Source: Microbacteriaceae bacterium PS02332 (GTDB lineage Bacteria > Actinomycetota > Actinomycetes > Actinomycetales > Microbacteriaceae). Taken from it: a stretch of DNA of 41,183 bases. Shown one piece after another: positions 1 through 8,295 of this stretch (positions are counted from its first letter, which is position 1; each line of letters begins with the position of its first letter). The position numbers and the translations under genes are program-made. The notes beneath the pieces are model-generated. The model had not been told where the DNA came from. It saw only the letters and a list, made by a program, of their open reading frames with translations, and ran no database searches. The stretch lies in NCBI GenBank assembly GCA_029959645.1, contig JASCOJ010000009.1, positions 1 through 41,183 of the forward strand. Direction: 5' to 3'.

Positions 1-100
<100 letters not shown>

Positions 101-116
101 TCGTCTGGGAGATCCG

Positions 117-1667
117 TCAGGCGGCGGGGCCGGCCGTCAGCGTGACGGTCGCGGTGTGCGCGGTGCCGTCGCTCGTCGTGTAGCCGACGACGACCCGGTC
201 GCCGACCGCGTGCTTCCCGATGAGCTCGGTGAGCTGCGCCGACGTGGTGACCGCCGTGCCGTCGAGGCTCGTGATCGTGTCACCCGCCACCAGCCCGGCG
301 GCCGCGGCACCCGACTCCGCGACGGTGCCCGCCACGGCGACGCCGCCGGTCGCGCCCGCGGTGCTGCTGACCTGCACCCCGAGGAACGCGGGCAGGCCGA
401 TCGTGACGGTGCCGGACGCCGTACCCGAGAGGATCTGCTCGGCGATCCGCTTCGCCGTGGTGATCGGGATCGCGTAGCCGGTCACGTCCGCACTCCCGGA
501 GGAGGCCGCGGTGGCCATGCCGACGACCTCGCCCTCGCTGTCGAGGACCGGACCGCCGGAGTCACCCGACACGACCTGCGCGGCGACCTCGATCAGACCG
601 GAGAGCGACTCGGTGCCGGTGCCCGACTCGCTCTGCACCTGGATCGCCTGGTCGGTCGCGGTCACGGTGCCCTCGGCGGCGACGAGGTTCCCGGTGCCCT
701 CGGCGTTGCCGACGTCGGTGACCGTGTCGCCGGTGCTCGGCTCACCGTCGTCGTCGAGCGTCACGGTCGACAGGCCGGACGCGTCGCGGAGCTTCAACAC
801 GGCGACGTCGTTCGTGGCGTCGCTGCCGACCACGTCCGCGGTGTACTGCTTGCCGGTCGTCTCGTCGGTGACCTCGATCGACGTCGCGCCCTGGATGACG
901 TGGTTGTTCGTCAGGACCGTGCCGTCACCGGTGAGGACCATGCCGGTGCCCGCGGCCTGCTGGGCGGCGTCGTAGCCGATCACGGTGTTGATCGTCACGA
1001 CGCCCTTCTTCTGCGCGGCCGTGGCGGCGACGGCGGGGGACTGCGTGGCGGTGTCCGAGCCGGTGCCCGTGCCCTGACCCGGGACCGTGAAGCCGTTCGT
1101 GCCGCCGCCGGTGCCGAGCCCCGAGCCGGAACCGGTGCCCGTGCCCGTGCCCGTGGAACCGCTGCCGGAGCCGGGCGACGTCGTGCCCTGGGACTGGCTC
1201 GAGGTGGTCGTCGTGCCGTGCGTGGTCAGGCCGTACGCCGTGCCGCCGGCTGCACCGAGCACGGCGAGGGCGGCGATCCCGGACCCGATCGCCAGGCCCA
1301 CGCGCCGTCGCCGGGGCGACGGCCCGCCGGCGGCACCGGCGAACGCGCCCCACGCGGAAGCGGCGTGGTCACCGGCCGGCGGCGTCGTCGCCCAGGCCCT
1401 CGCCCCGGCGGACGGGTGCTGGTCGGCGGCGAGGGGTGCGCTGCCGGCCAGGTAAGGACCACGGCCGTCGCGGGTGTAGCTGTAGGGGCCGGAGCCGTCG
1501 GGCGCGTAGAGCCACGGGCCGGAACCGTCGAACGCGTACGCCGAGCGGAGGGTCGACGGGTCCGCGTGCGGTGCCTGCCACGAGCCACCCGGGGTCGCGG
1601 TCGGGTCGGCGGTCTGCTCCTGCTCGCGACGCTCGTCGTCCGCGGCGGGGTTCGGGGTTGCGTTCAT
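117..1667 (-). CDS. membrane-anchored trypsin-like (S1C/HtrA-type) serine protease with PDZ domain
   Basis: A 516-residue protein. Residues 1-120 are a polar, presumably cytoplasmic N-terminus with three tandem DGxGP-type repeats (about 44-73). One membrane segment lies at about 123-147 after a PRRRR positive cluster. A Thr/Gly/Ser-rich linker (about 150-205) leads to a chymotrypsin-fold protease (about 215-415) with the catalytic triad visible as H256 (TNNHV), D287 (NDVAVLK) and S370 (GDSGGP). A C-terminal PDZ domain (about 425-512) follows. This is the layout of actinobacterial HtrA/PepD-type proteases, which act outside the membrane in envelope quality control; the substrate is unknown. 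The ATG start at 1665-1667 is the natural one for the complete N-terminus. It is divergent from the permease genes. Linker composition is low-complexity but the frame is intact. Confidence 0.93.
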   Translation of the reverse strand: MNATPNPAADDERREQEQTADPTATPGGSWQAPHADPSTLRSAYAFDGSGPWLYAPDGSGPYSYTRDGRGPYLAGSAPLAADQHPSAGARAWATTPPAGDHAASAWGAFAGAAGGPSPRRRRVGLAIGSGIAALAVLGAAGGTAYGLTTHGTTTTSSQSQGTTSPGSGSGSTGTGTGTGSGSGLGTGGGTNGFTVPGQGTGTGSDTATQSPAVAATAAQKKGVVTINTVIGYDAAQQAAGTGMVLTGDGTVLTNNHVIQGATSIEVTDETTGKQYTADVVGSDATNDVAVLKLRDASGLSTVTLDDDGEPSTGDTVTDVGNAEGTGNLVAAEGTVTATDQAIQVQSESGTGTESLSGLIEVAAQVVSGDSGGPVLDSEGEVVGMATAASSGSADVTGYAIPITTAKRIAEQILSGTASGTVTIGLPAFLGVQVSSTAGATGGVAVAGTVAESGAAAAGLVAGDTITSLDGTAVTTSAQLTELIGKHAVGDRVVVGYTTSDGTAHTATVTLTAGPAA

Positions 1668-1683
1668 GGTGCTCTCCGGTCGT

Positions 1684-1713
1684 TCCGTCGATGCCCGGTC
1701 TGGCGTCGACGGA
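1684..1713. promoter_or_regulatory. 8-bp inverted repeat upstream of the protease gene
   Basis: TCCGTCGA at 1684-1691 is perfectly repeated in inverse at 1706-1713 with a 14-nt spacer, 17 bases upstream of the protease start codon. It could be an operator or a 5'-UTR hairpin of the minus-strand gene. No regulator is identified. Confidence 0.3.
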
Positions 1714-1834
1714 GATCAGTACAGGCCGCTTCCCCATGACGAGCCTATGAACCGGCCCAGCCTGCGCCGAGCACCGCCTCCGGGATCGCCGAGTGCGCTT
1801 CGCCGCCTCCCCGGGGCCCGGCAAACGGACCCGG

Positions 1835-1840
1835 TAGCAT
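1835..1840 (+). promoter_or_regulatory. possible -10 element (TAGCAT) for the permease operon
   Basis: TAGCAT fits the TANNNT actinobacterial -10 pattern and sits 13 bases before the first permease ATG. No clear ribosome binding site precedes that ATG, so a very short leader is plausible. No convincing -35 is seen. Confidence 0.35.
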
Positions 1841-1853
1841 TCCTGCACCGCCC

Positions 1854-2888
1854 ATGCGCTCCCGTCCCGTCGCGCCACCCGCGCCAGCTCCCGTCTCCCG
1901 CCTCGTCCTGGCGACCGTCCTCGCGGTCGTCGTCCTCCTGGCCGCCTGCGCGCTGAGCGTCGTCGTCGGGTCGCGACCGATCCCGCTCGGGACCGTGCTG
2001 GACGCGCTCGCGCACTCGGGGCGCCACGACGAGGTCGGACTCATCGTCCTCGGCAACCGCCTGCCCCGGACCGTCGTCGGACTGCTCGCCGGCGCCGCGC
2101 TCGGGGTCGCCGGCGCCGTCATGCAGGGCGTCACGCGCAACCCGCTCGCCGACCCGAGCGTCCTCGGGGTCAACGCCGGCGCCGCCCTCGCAGTGGTCGT
2201 CGGCATCGCCGTGTTCGGCATCAGCGGCACCGCCGCCTACCTGCCCTTCGCGTTCGTCGGCGCCGCGCTCGCCGCCCTGCTCGTCTACGGCGTCGCGGCC
2301 GTCGCCCGCGGCGGACTCACCGCCGTCGGGCTCGCACTCGCCGGGGCCGTCGTCGCCGCAGCGCTGTCCTCGGTGACGACGGCCGTCCTCGTCACGAACC
2401 AGAGCCTGCTCGACCAGCTGCGGTTCTGGCAGGTGGGCGCGCTCGCCGGCAAGGACCTCGGCACCGCCGCGGTCGTCACCGCGCCGGTGCTCGTCGGGCT
2501 CGTCGTGGCCGTCGGGCTCGGCCGGTCGCTGAACACGCTCGCGCTCGGCGACGAACTCGCGGCCTCCCTCGGACAGCGGGTGGTGCTCGTCCGCGCGGTC
2601 GGCGGCGTCGTCACCGTGCTGCTCGCCGGCTCGGCCGTCGCCGCCGCGGGGCCGATCGCCTTCGTCGGGCTGGCCGTGCCGCACGCCGTCCGCCGGCTGT
2701 CCGGCCCGGACCACCGGTGGACGATCACGCTGTCGGCGCTCGTCGCCCCCGCGCTGCTGCTCGGCGCGGACGTGATCGGTCGCGTCGTCGCGTACCCGGG
2801 GGAGCTGCAGGTCGGCATCGTCACCGCCCTCGTCGGTGCACCCGTCTTCATCGCGCTCGTCCGGTCCCGGGCGGTGCGCGGACTGTGA
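1854..2888 (+). CDS. FecCD-family iron-siderophore ABC transporter permease (first subunit)
   Basis: A 344-residue, very hydrophobic protein with about nine to ten membrane segments after a short Pro/Arg-rich N-terminus. Family signatures are clear: LPRTVVGLLAGAALGVAGA with VTRNPLADPSVLGVNAGA (about 69-107) and the C-terminal GPIAFVGLAVPHAVRRL, the coupling region that contacts the ABC ATPase. FecCD permeases form the membrane channel of ferric-siderophore, haem or cobalamin importers. Its stop codon overlaps the GTG start of the second permease (GTGA), so the two are translationally coupled and probably heterodimerise. No substrate-binding lipoprotein or ATPase gene lies next to the pair in this window. 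Confidence 0.93.
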   Translation: MRSRPVAPPAPAPVSRLVLATVLAVVVLLAACALSVVVGSRPIPLGTVLDALAHSGRHDEVGLIVLGNRLPRTVVGLLAGAALGVAGAVMQGVTRNPLADPSVLGVNAGAALAVVVGIAVFGISGTAAYLPFAFVGAALAALLVYGVAAVARGGLTAVGLALAGAVVAAALSSVTTAVLVTNQSLLDQLRFWQVGALAGKDLGTAAVVTAPVLVGLVVAVGLGRSLNTLALGDELAASLGQRVVLVRAVGGVVTVLLAGSAVAAAGPIAFVGLAVPHAVRRLSGPDHRWTITLSALVAPALLLGADVIGRVVAYPGELQVGIVTALVGAPVFIALVRSRAVRGL

Positions 2889-3913
2889 CACGACCGACCC
2901 CACGCGGGACGACCCTCCCGAGCCGCCCGCACGTCGGCGTGGTCCGCCGGGAACTCGGCGTGCTCGCGGCGCTCGTCGGCGTGCTCGTGGTCCTCGTGCT
3001 CGTCGGTCTCGGCGTCGGCGACATCCCGCTCTCGCCGCTGCAGGTGGCCGGTGCGCTCGTCGGGCACGGCGACACCGTGTCGGACTTCGTCGTCGCACAG
3101 CTCCGCGGTCCCCGGGTGCTGGCTGCGGTGCTCGTCGGCGCCTCCCTCGGTGTGGCCGGTGCGATCGTGCAGAGCGTCGTCCGCAACCCCATCGCGAGTC
3201 CGGACGTCATCGGGGTGACCTCGGGCGCGAGCGCCGTCGGACTCGCCGCCATCGTCCTGCTCGGGGTGTCCGGCGTCGCGCTCTTCGGCGTGGTGCTCGT
3301 CGGCGGGGTCGTCGTCGCGGTGCTCATCGCGGCACTGGCCTGGCGCCGCGGCATCACCGGCAACCGAGTGGTCCTCGTCGGCATCGGGGTCTCGGCGATG
3401 GCACTCAGCGCGGTCGGGTGGCTGCTGACCAGCGGCAGCGTGCAGCAGGCGGGCACGGCACTGCTCTGGTTGTCCGGCAGCCTGAACGCGGTCGACCGCG
3501 GCGTCGTCGGCGCCCTGCTCGTCGGGACCGTCGTGCTCGTCGTCGCCGCGCTCCTGCAGGGACCCCGACTCACGGTGCTGACGCTCGGGGACGAGGTCGC
3601 CGCCTCGCTCGGGCTGCGACCCGACCGCGCGAAGGTCCTCCTGTTGCTCACCGCCGTGCTGCTCACCGCCGGGGCCGTCGCCACCGCCGGTCCGGTCGCG
3701 TTCGTCGCCCTCACCGCGGCACCGACGGCACGACGTCTGGTCGGCGGTGGGCGGGTCGCGCTCGGACCAGCCGCCGCCGTGGGCGCGGTCGTCACGCTCG
3801 GTGCCGACCTCGTCGGCCAGTTCGCCCTGCCCGGTGTGACGCTGCCCGTCGGGGTCGTCACCGGTGCCGTCGGGGCGCCGTACCTGCTCTGGCTGCTCGC
3901 CCGCGGACGCTGA
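2885..3913 (+). CDS. FecCD-family iron-siderophore ABC transporter permease (second subunit)
   Basis: A 342-residue permease starting at the GTG that overlaps the upstream stop. The start is preferred over in-frame upstream codons because these lie inside the first permease. It shows the FecD signature LRGPRVLAAVLVGASLGVAGA with VVRNPIASPDVIGVTSGAS, and late in the protein GPVAFVALTAAPTARRL. The usual APH of the coupling helix is APT here, a small deviation in the ATPase-contact region. With its partner it should form the membrane part of a Fe(III)-siderophore importer. A strong hairpin follows directly, so the transcription unit appears to contain only the two permeases; the binding protein and ATPase must be supplied from elsewhere. 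Confidence 0.92.
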   Translation: MTRPTPRGTTLPSRPHVGVVRRELGVLAALVGVLVVLVLVGLGVGDIPLSPLQVAGALVGHGDTVSDFVVAQLRGPRVLAAVLVGASLGVAGAIVQSVVRNPIASPDVIGVTSGASAVGLAAIVLLGVSGVALFGVVLVGGVVVAVLIAALAWRRGITGNRVVLVGIGVSAMALSAVGWLLTSGSVQQAGTALLWLSGSLNAVDRGVVGALLVGTVVLVVAALLQGPRLTVLTLGDEVAASLGLRPDRAKVLLLLTAVLLTAGAVATAGPVAFVALTAAPTARRLVGGGRVALGPAAAVGAVVTLGADLVGQFALPGVTLPVGVVTGAVGAPYLLWLLARGR

Positions 3914-3917
3914 TCCC

Positions 3918-3964
3918 GGCCCGCTCCGGCGACCGCAGCGGAGCTGCCGGACCGGAGCCGGGCC
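3918..3964 (+). terminator. stem-loop terminator after the permease pair
   Basis: GGCCCGCTCCGG (3918-3929) pairs with CCGGAGCCGGGCC (3952-3964) with a single bulged C, and the loop holds an inner GCAGC/GCTGC stem. It begins 5 bases after the permease stop. No U tract follows, which is common for terminators in this group. Confidence 0.6.
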
Positions 3965-4081
3965 TCCAGGTCGTCCATCCCCCGATCGGGTGACGTCCAG
4001 CGAACCACCGGACTCGCCGATTGCGGTCTCGGTGCGGCCGTCCGCGCAACTCTGCGGGAAACCGCACGAGACCCCCGACAC

Positions 4082-4128
4082 CCCCCGTTCGGGGGTCCGT
4101 ACCGAACGGTACGGCCACCTACCGTTCG
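4082..4128. promoter_or_regulatory. cluster of overlapping inverted repeats upstream of the glycosyltransferase
   Basis: Three copies of a CGAACGG/CCGTTCG core can pair in mutually exclusive ways. CCCCC/GGGGG flank GTTC (4082-4095). CCGTACC-GAAC-GGTACGG is perfect at 4097-4114. CGAACGGTA (4103-4111) pairs with TACCGTTCG (4120-4128) over an 8-nt spacer. A GTTCGAAC palindrome follows at 4181-4188, just before the ribosome binding site. This may be an operator or a switchable leader RNA. Confidence 0.5.
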
Positions 4129-4198
4129 AGGAGACCACCGGACACCCGACAGCTCGCCGACCCGAAGGCGCGCTGGTCCGGTTCGAACGAAGGACAGC

Positions 4199-6571
4199 AT
4201 GCCCGAACAGCTGGACGGCACCCGTACCCGCCGTCGTCAGTGGGGTGCCGAGCGGCGGACCCAGCCGCTCGACACGATCCACGCCCGCCCCTCCGACCGG
4301 AAGCTCGTCTCCGGCCGCGTCGCCATCATCCTGACCGTCGCCTTCTGGCTCGCGTACGTGATCTACACCGTGATCCGCCAGTTCCTCGACTACGGCGCCG
4401 AGAGCTTCCGGTTCACCACCGAGGCGCTGTCCTACCTCGTCGTGGTCACGTTCCTGACCTTCTCCGCGCTCATGCACCTCGTCGCCCGGCAGGGCGCCCT
4501 CGAGCGCTTCGCGACGCACGTCCGCGTGCCGCGCGCCGAGCTCGACCGGCACTTCGCCGAGGGCCACGAGTCGCCGCTGACCGTCCTCGTCCCGAGCTAC
4601 GCCGAGGAGCCGGACGTCATCGCGACGACCATCTGGTCCGCTGCGCTGCAGGAGTACCCGGACCTCCGCATCGTCCTGCTGGTCGACGACAGCCCGTTCC
4701 CCACCGACCCGGAGACCGCCGCCAAGCTCGAGCGCACCCGCGCGGTGGCCTCGACGATCCAGGCGCAGCTCGAGGCGCCGTCCCGGCGCTTCCGCGAGGC
4801 CCTGTTCTTCGCGGAGATCGAGGCCGAGCAGGCACCGACGGCCTCCGTGGAGGCCCTCCGCACCCTGGTCACGCACCACCGGTGGGCCGACGCCTGGCTC
4901 CGCCGCCACGCCCGTGAGCACGGGGTCGGCGACCACGTCGACCGGTTCTTCCACGACGAGGTCCTCCTCGGGCTCGCCGACGAGCTCCGGCTCACCTCGG
5001 ACGCGCTGGAGGCGGCGATCGCCGACGCGGACGCCGCGGGGAACACCGGCATCACGTCGGCCCGTGCGGTCGAGCTGCAGCGACGGCTCACCTGGACCTT
5101 CACGGCCGAGGTCACGACGTTCGAGCGCAAGCGCTACGCGAACCTGTCGCACGAGGCGAACAAGGCGATGAACCTCAACTCGTACATCGGGCTGCTCGGC
5201 GGCTCGTACCGGTACGAGCAGGCGGCCTCCGGCACCATCCTCCGGGCGGTCGTCGACCCGGCCGAGGCCGACCTCGTGGTCCCGGCGTCCGACTACGTCC
5301 TGACGCTCGACGCCGACTCGGTCCTGCTCCGCGACTACTGCCTGCGCCTGGTCTACTTCCTCGAGCAGCCGGAGAACGCGAACGTCGCCGTCACGCAGAC
5401 GCCGTACTCGTCGTTCCGCGGCGCCGCGACCCGCATCGAGCGTCTCGCCGGTGCCACGACGGACATCCAGCACATCCTCCACCAGGGCATGTCGAAGTAC
5501 GGGGCCACCTTCTGGGTGGGCGCGAACGCCGTCATCCGCACCCGGGCGCTCCGCGACATCGAGGAGACCGAGACCGTCGGTGGCTTCGAGGTCAAGCGGT
5601 ACGTCCAGGACCGCACGGTCATCGAGGACACGGAGTCGAGCGTCGACCTCGGCATGCACGGGTGGACCCTCGTCAACTACCCGGAGCGGCTGTCCTACAG
5701 CGCGACCCCGCCGGACTTCGGGTCGCTCATCGTGCAGCGGCGTCGCTGGGCCAACGGCGGTCTGCTCATCCTGCCCAAGTACATCCGGCAGGTCCGCGAG
5801 CGCCGAGCCCGCGGTGAACGGGTCGGCATCGTCGAGATGGCGCTCCGCGTGAACTACATGGCGTCCATCGCGTGGGGTTCGCTCGGCCTGATCTTCCTGC
5901 TGGCGTACCCGTACGACTCCCGGCTCCTCAGCCCGATGGTGCTGCTCGCCGCACTGCCGTACTTCTGGCTCTTCGCGAGCGACCTGAAGTACTGCGGGTA
6001 CAAGCGCACCGACATCCTCCGGATCTACGGGTTCAACCTCATCCTCATGCCGGTGAACGTCGCCGGTGTGCTCAAGAGCATCCAGCAGGCCCTCACCGCG
6101 AAGAAGATCCCGTTCGCCCGCACGCCGAAGGTCCGCGACCGCACGGCGTCCCCGGCGCTGTACGTCCTCGCGCCGTACGCGATCGTCGTCTTCTCGGTGT
6201 TCACCTTCGCCCGCGACTTCAGCGCACAGAACTGGGGCAACGCGGTGTTCGCCGCGTTCAACGCGCTGCTCGCCACCTACGCGATCGTCGCCTACATCGG
6301 CATCTGGAACTCCGTCGTGGACGTCTTCATCTGGGCCACCAAGTGGATGTTCTACGACCCGTCCGCACGGGCGGCCCGTCGAGCGGCTCGACGTGCGGCG
6401 CGCACCGAGCGTCGTGCGGTCCGCCGCGGCATCGCCCCGGAAGTCGAGATCCCGACCGAGGACTGGCGCGCGGTGCTGTACTTCGGGCACCGCGGCACGA
6501 CGATGCCCGAGCACCTGGCCGCACAGCCGACCCCCGAGACCCAGCACCACGACGAGAAGACGGCGGCCTGA
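4199..6571 (+). CDS. processive GT2-family glycosyltransferase (cellulose/chitin/hyaluronan-synthase-like)
   Basis: A 790-residue membrane protein. Two membrane segments (about 41-60, 77-98) precede a cytoplasmic GT-A domain, and four or more follow (about 555-575, 578-595, 655-675, 685-712). The processive GT2 set is visible: D163-D164 (LVDDS), DAD 371-373, ED 476-477 in IEDTES, and QRRRW 513-517. These are the UDP-binding, metal-binding, base and acceptor-site motifs of synthases that polymerise and export a beta-linked polysaccharide. Between D164 and the NKAMNLN motif lies an unusually long, mostly helical insertion (about 170-312). The C-terminus is Arg-rich (about 722-743). RBS AAGGA precedes the ATG. 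The next gene, 2 bases downstream, is a secreted GH18 enzyme, suggesting an exopolysaccharide synthase with its own hydrolase. Product chemistry cannot be read from sequence. Confidence 0.9.
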   Translation: MPEQLDGTRTRRRQWGAERRTQPLDTIHARPSDRKLVSGRVAIILTVAFWLAYVIYTVIRQFLDYGAESFRFTTEALSYLVVVTFLTFSALMHLVARQGALERFATHVRVPRAELDRHFAEGHESPLTVLVPSYAEEPDVIATTIWSAALQEYPDLRIVLLVDDSPFPTDPETAAKLERTRAVASTIQAQLEAPSRRFREALFFAEIEAEQAPTASVEALRTLVTHHRWADAWLRRHAREHGVGDHVDRFFHDEVLLGLADELRLTSDALEAAIADADAAGNTGITSARAVELQRRLTWTFTAEVTTFERKRYANLSHEANKAMNLNSYIGLLGGSYRYEQAASGTILRAVVDPAEADLVVPASDYVLTLDADSVLLRDYCLRLVYFLEQPENANVAVTQTPYSSFRGAATRIERLAGATTDIQHILHQGMSKYGATFWVGANAVIRTRALRDIEETETVGGFEVKRYVQDRTVIEDTESSVDLGMHGWTLVNYPERLSYSATPPDFGSLIVQRRRWANGGLLILPKYIRQVRERRARGERVGIVEMALRVNYMASIAWGSLGLIFLLAYPYDSRLLSPMVLLAALPYFWLFASDLKYCGYKRTDILRIYGFNLILMPVNVAGVLKSIQQALTAKKIPFARTPKVRDRTASPALYVLAPYAIVVFSVFTFARDFSAQNWGNAVFAAFNALLATYAIVAYIGIWNSVVDVFIWATKWMFYDPSARAARRAARRAARTERRAVRRGIAPEVEIPTEDWRAVLYFGHRGTTMPEHLAAQPTPETQHHDEKTAA

Positions 6572-6573
6572 CC

Positions 6574-8174
6574 ATGAGCACGACACGACGACTCTCCCCG
6601 TGGCGGGTCCTGCTCGCCGGCGTGGTGGCCGTGGGCCTCGTCGGCGCCGGCTACGTCGGCTTCGACCGCTGGCAGAGCGCCCAGGCCGCCGAGACCGAGA
6701 AGTCCTGGTTCGCCGCGTACACGGACGTGACCGCGACCCCGACCTTCGCGTTCGAGGACGTGAAGTCGGGCAAGGGCCGCAACGTGATGCTGTCCTTCAT
6801 CGTCGCGGACCACGACCAGGCCTGCACCCCGACCTGGGGCTCCGCGTACGGCCTCCAGGCGGCGTCCGACCAGCTCGACCTGGACCGCCGCATCGCCCGG
6901 CTCGAGCAGCAGAAGGGTGAGGTCGGCGTCTCCTTCGGCGGCCTCGCCAACGACGAGCTCGCGACGACCTGCACCGACCCGGACAAGCTCGTGAGCGCCT
7001 ACCGCACCGTGGTCGACCGGTACGACCTGTCGACGGTCGACTTCGACGTCGAGGGGGAGTCCCTCACCAAGAGCGACGCCGGCAAGCGCCGCGCGGCGGC
7101 CGTGGCCGCGCTGCAGAAGGAGCGCCGCGCCTCCGGGCACCCGCTCGCCGTCTGGCTGACCCTGCCGGCCGCGCCCGGCGGACTCACCTCCGACGGCACC
7201 ACCGCCGTGTCGCAGTTCCTCAAGGCCGGGGTGGACCTGGCGGGCGTCAACGCGATGACGATGGACTACGGCGACAGCAAGGGCTCGAGCCAGAGCATGT
7301 ACTCCGCCTCGGTGGAGACCCTGCAGGAGGTGCAGCGCCAGCTCGGCATCCTGTACCAGCGCGCCGGCACCCCACTGACGTCGCGGACGCTGTGGCACAA
7401 GGTCGGCGCGACGCCGATGATCGGGCAGAACGACATCCAGGACGAGGTGTTCTCGATGGCCGACGCGCGCAAGCTCAACGCCTGGGCGCGCCAGCACGAC
7501 CTCGGTCGGATGTCGATGTGGTCGCTGAACCGCGACGCCACCTGCGGGCCGAACTACGTCAACCTGACGACCGTGTCGAACAACTGCTCGGGTGTGAACC
7601 AGAACGGTGTGTTGTTCGCCGACGTGCTCGGCAAGGGGTTCACCGGCGGCATCGTCGCGGCCTCGACGGACGTGACGAAGGCCGAGCCGTCCGCCACGGT
7701 GCAGCCGACCGACGACCCGAAGTCGAGCCCGTACCCGGTGTGGAGCTCGGACGCGGCGTACCTCGAGGGCACGAAGGTCGTCTGGCACCGCAACGTCTAC
7801 CAGGCGAAGTGGTGGACCTCGGGCGACCTGCCCGACGACGCCGTGCTGAGCGCCTACGAGACGCCGTGGCAGCTCGTCGGCCCGGTGCTCAAGGGCGAGA
7901 AGCCCGTGAAGCAGGTCACGCTGCCGACGGGGACCTACGCCGCATGGTCGGGCACCGCCACCTACGACACCGGTGACCGTGTGCTCTTCGGCGGCGTGCC
8001 GTACCAGTCGAAGTGGTGGAACACCGGCGACAGCCCGGAGGCCTCGACGAGCGACCCGGACGGCTCGCCCTGGGTGAAGCTCAAGGACGCCGAGATCGCG
8101 AAGATCCTGCAGACCGTGCAGAAGGGCGGGGCCGCCCCGAGCGGCTCCGCGGGGGGACCGACCCGACGGACTGA
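6574..8174 (+). CDS. secreted GH18 chitinase-like protein with two CBM5/12 modules; 3' end apparently frameshifted
   Basis: A signal peptide/anchor (about 10-38, AQA-AE) precedes a GH18-type TIM barrel (about 42-365). The catalytic motif appears as STVDFDVE with D156, D158 and acid/base E160, and MTMDYG (228-233) and MSMW (313-316) are typical barrel strands. Two CBM5/12 chitin-binding modules follow (about 387-437, 455-505), each with the KWW signature. In the sequence as given there is no stop: the frame continues in phase into the FHA gene up to 8775. Adding one G to the G6 run at 8151-8156 gives a stop at 8172-8174 and a 533-residue protein ending in a short tail. I take this as the true end, with either a sequencing deletion or a real frameshift. 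It starts 2 bases after the GT2 stop and is likely translationally coupled. Confidence 0.85.
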
Positions 8175-8185
8175 CCACCACGACC

Positions 8186-8226
8186 GTGGCACGTCGTGGC
8201 CGCCCGGAGCGGACACGGCGTGCCAC
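8186..8226 (+). terminator. possible stem-loop after the GH18 gene
   Basis: GTGGCACG (8186-8193) is inverted perfectly at 8219-8226 with a 25-nt loop. It begins 12 bases after the predicted corrected stop (8174), which supports that stop being real. No U tract follows, so it is a modest call. Confidence 0.4.
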
Positions 8227-8295
8227 CCTTGCAGGGGGCTCTCGCTCCGTCAGCCGTTTCCGATACGCTGGGCGACCAAGAGGAGGAGGTCCACG

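Noticed and set aside
2285-6586. A 1433-codon open frame on the minus strand, opposite the permease and synthase genes
   Set aside because: It is the mirror of well-supported genes; its translation is Arg/Asp/Val-rich without domains, a usual by-product of high third-position GC.
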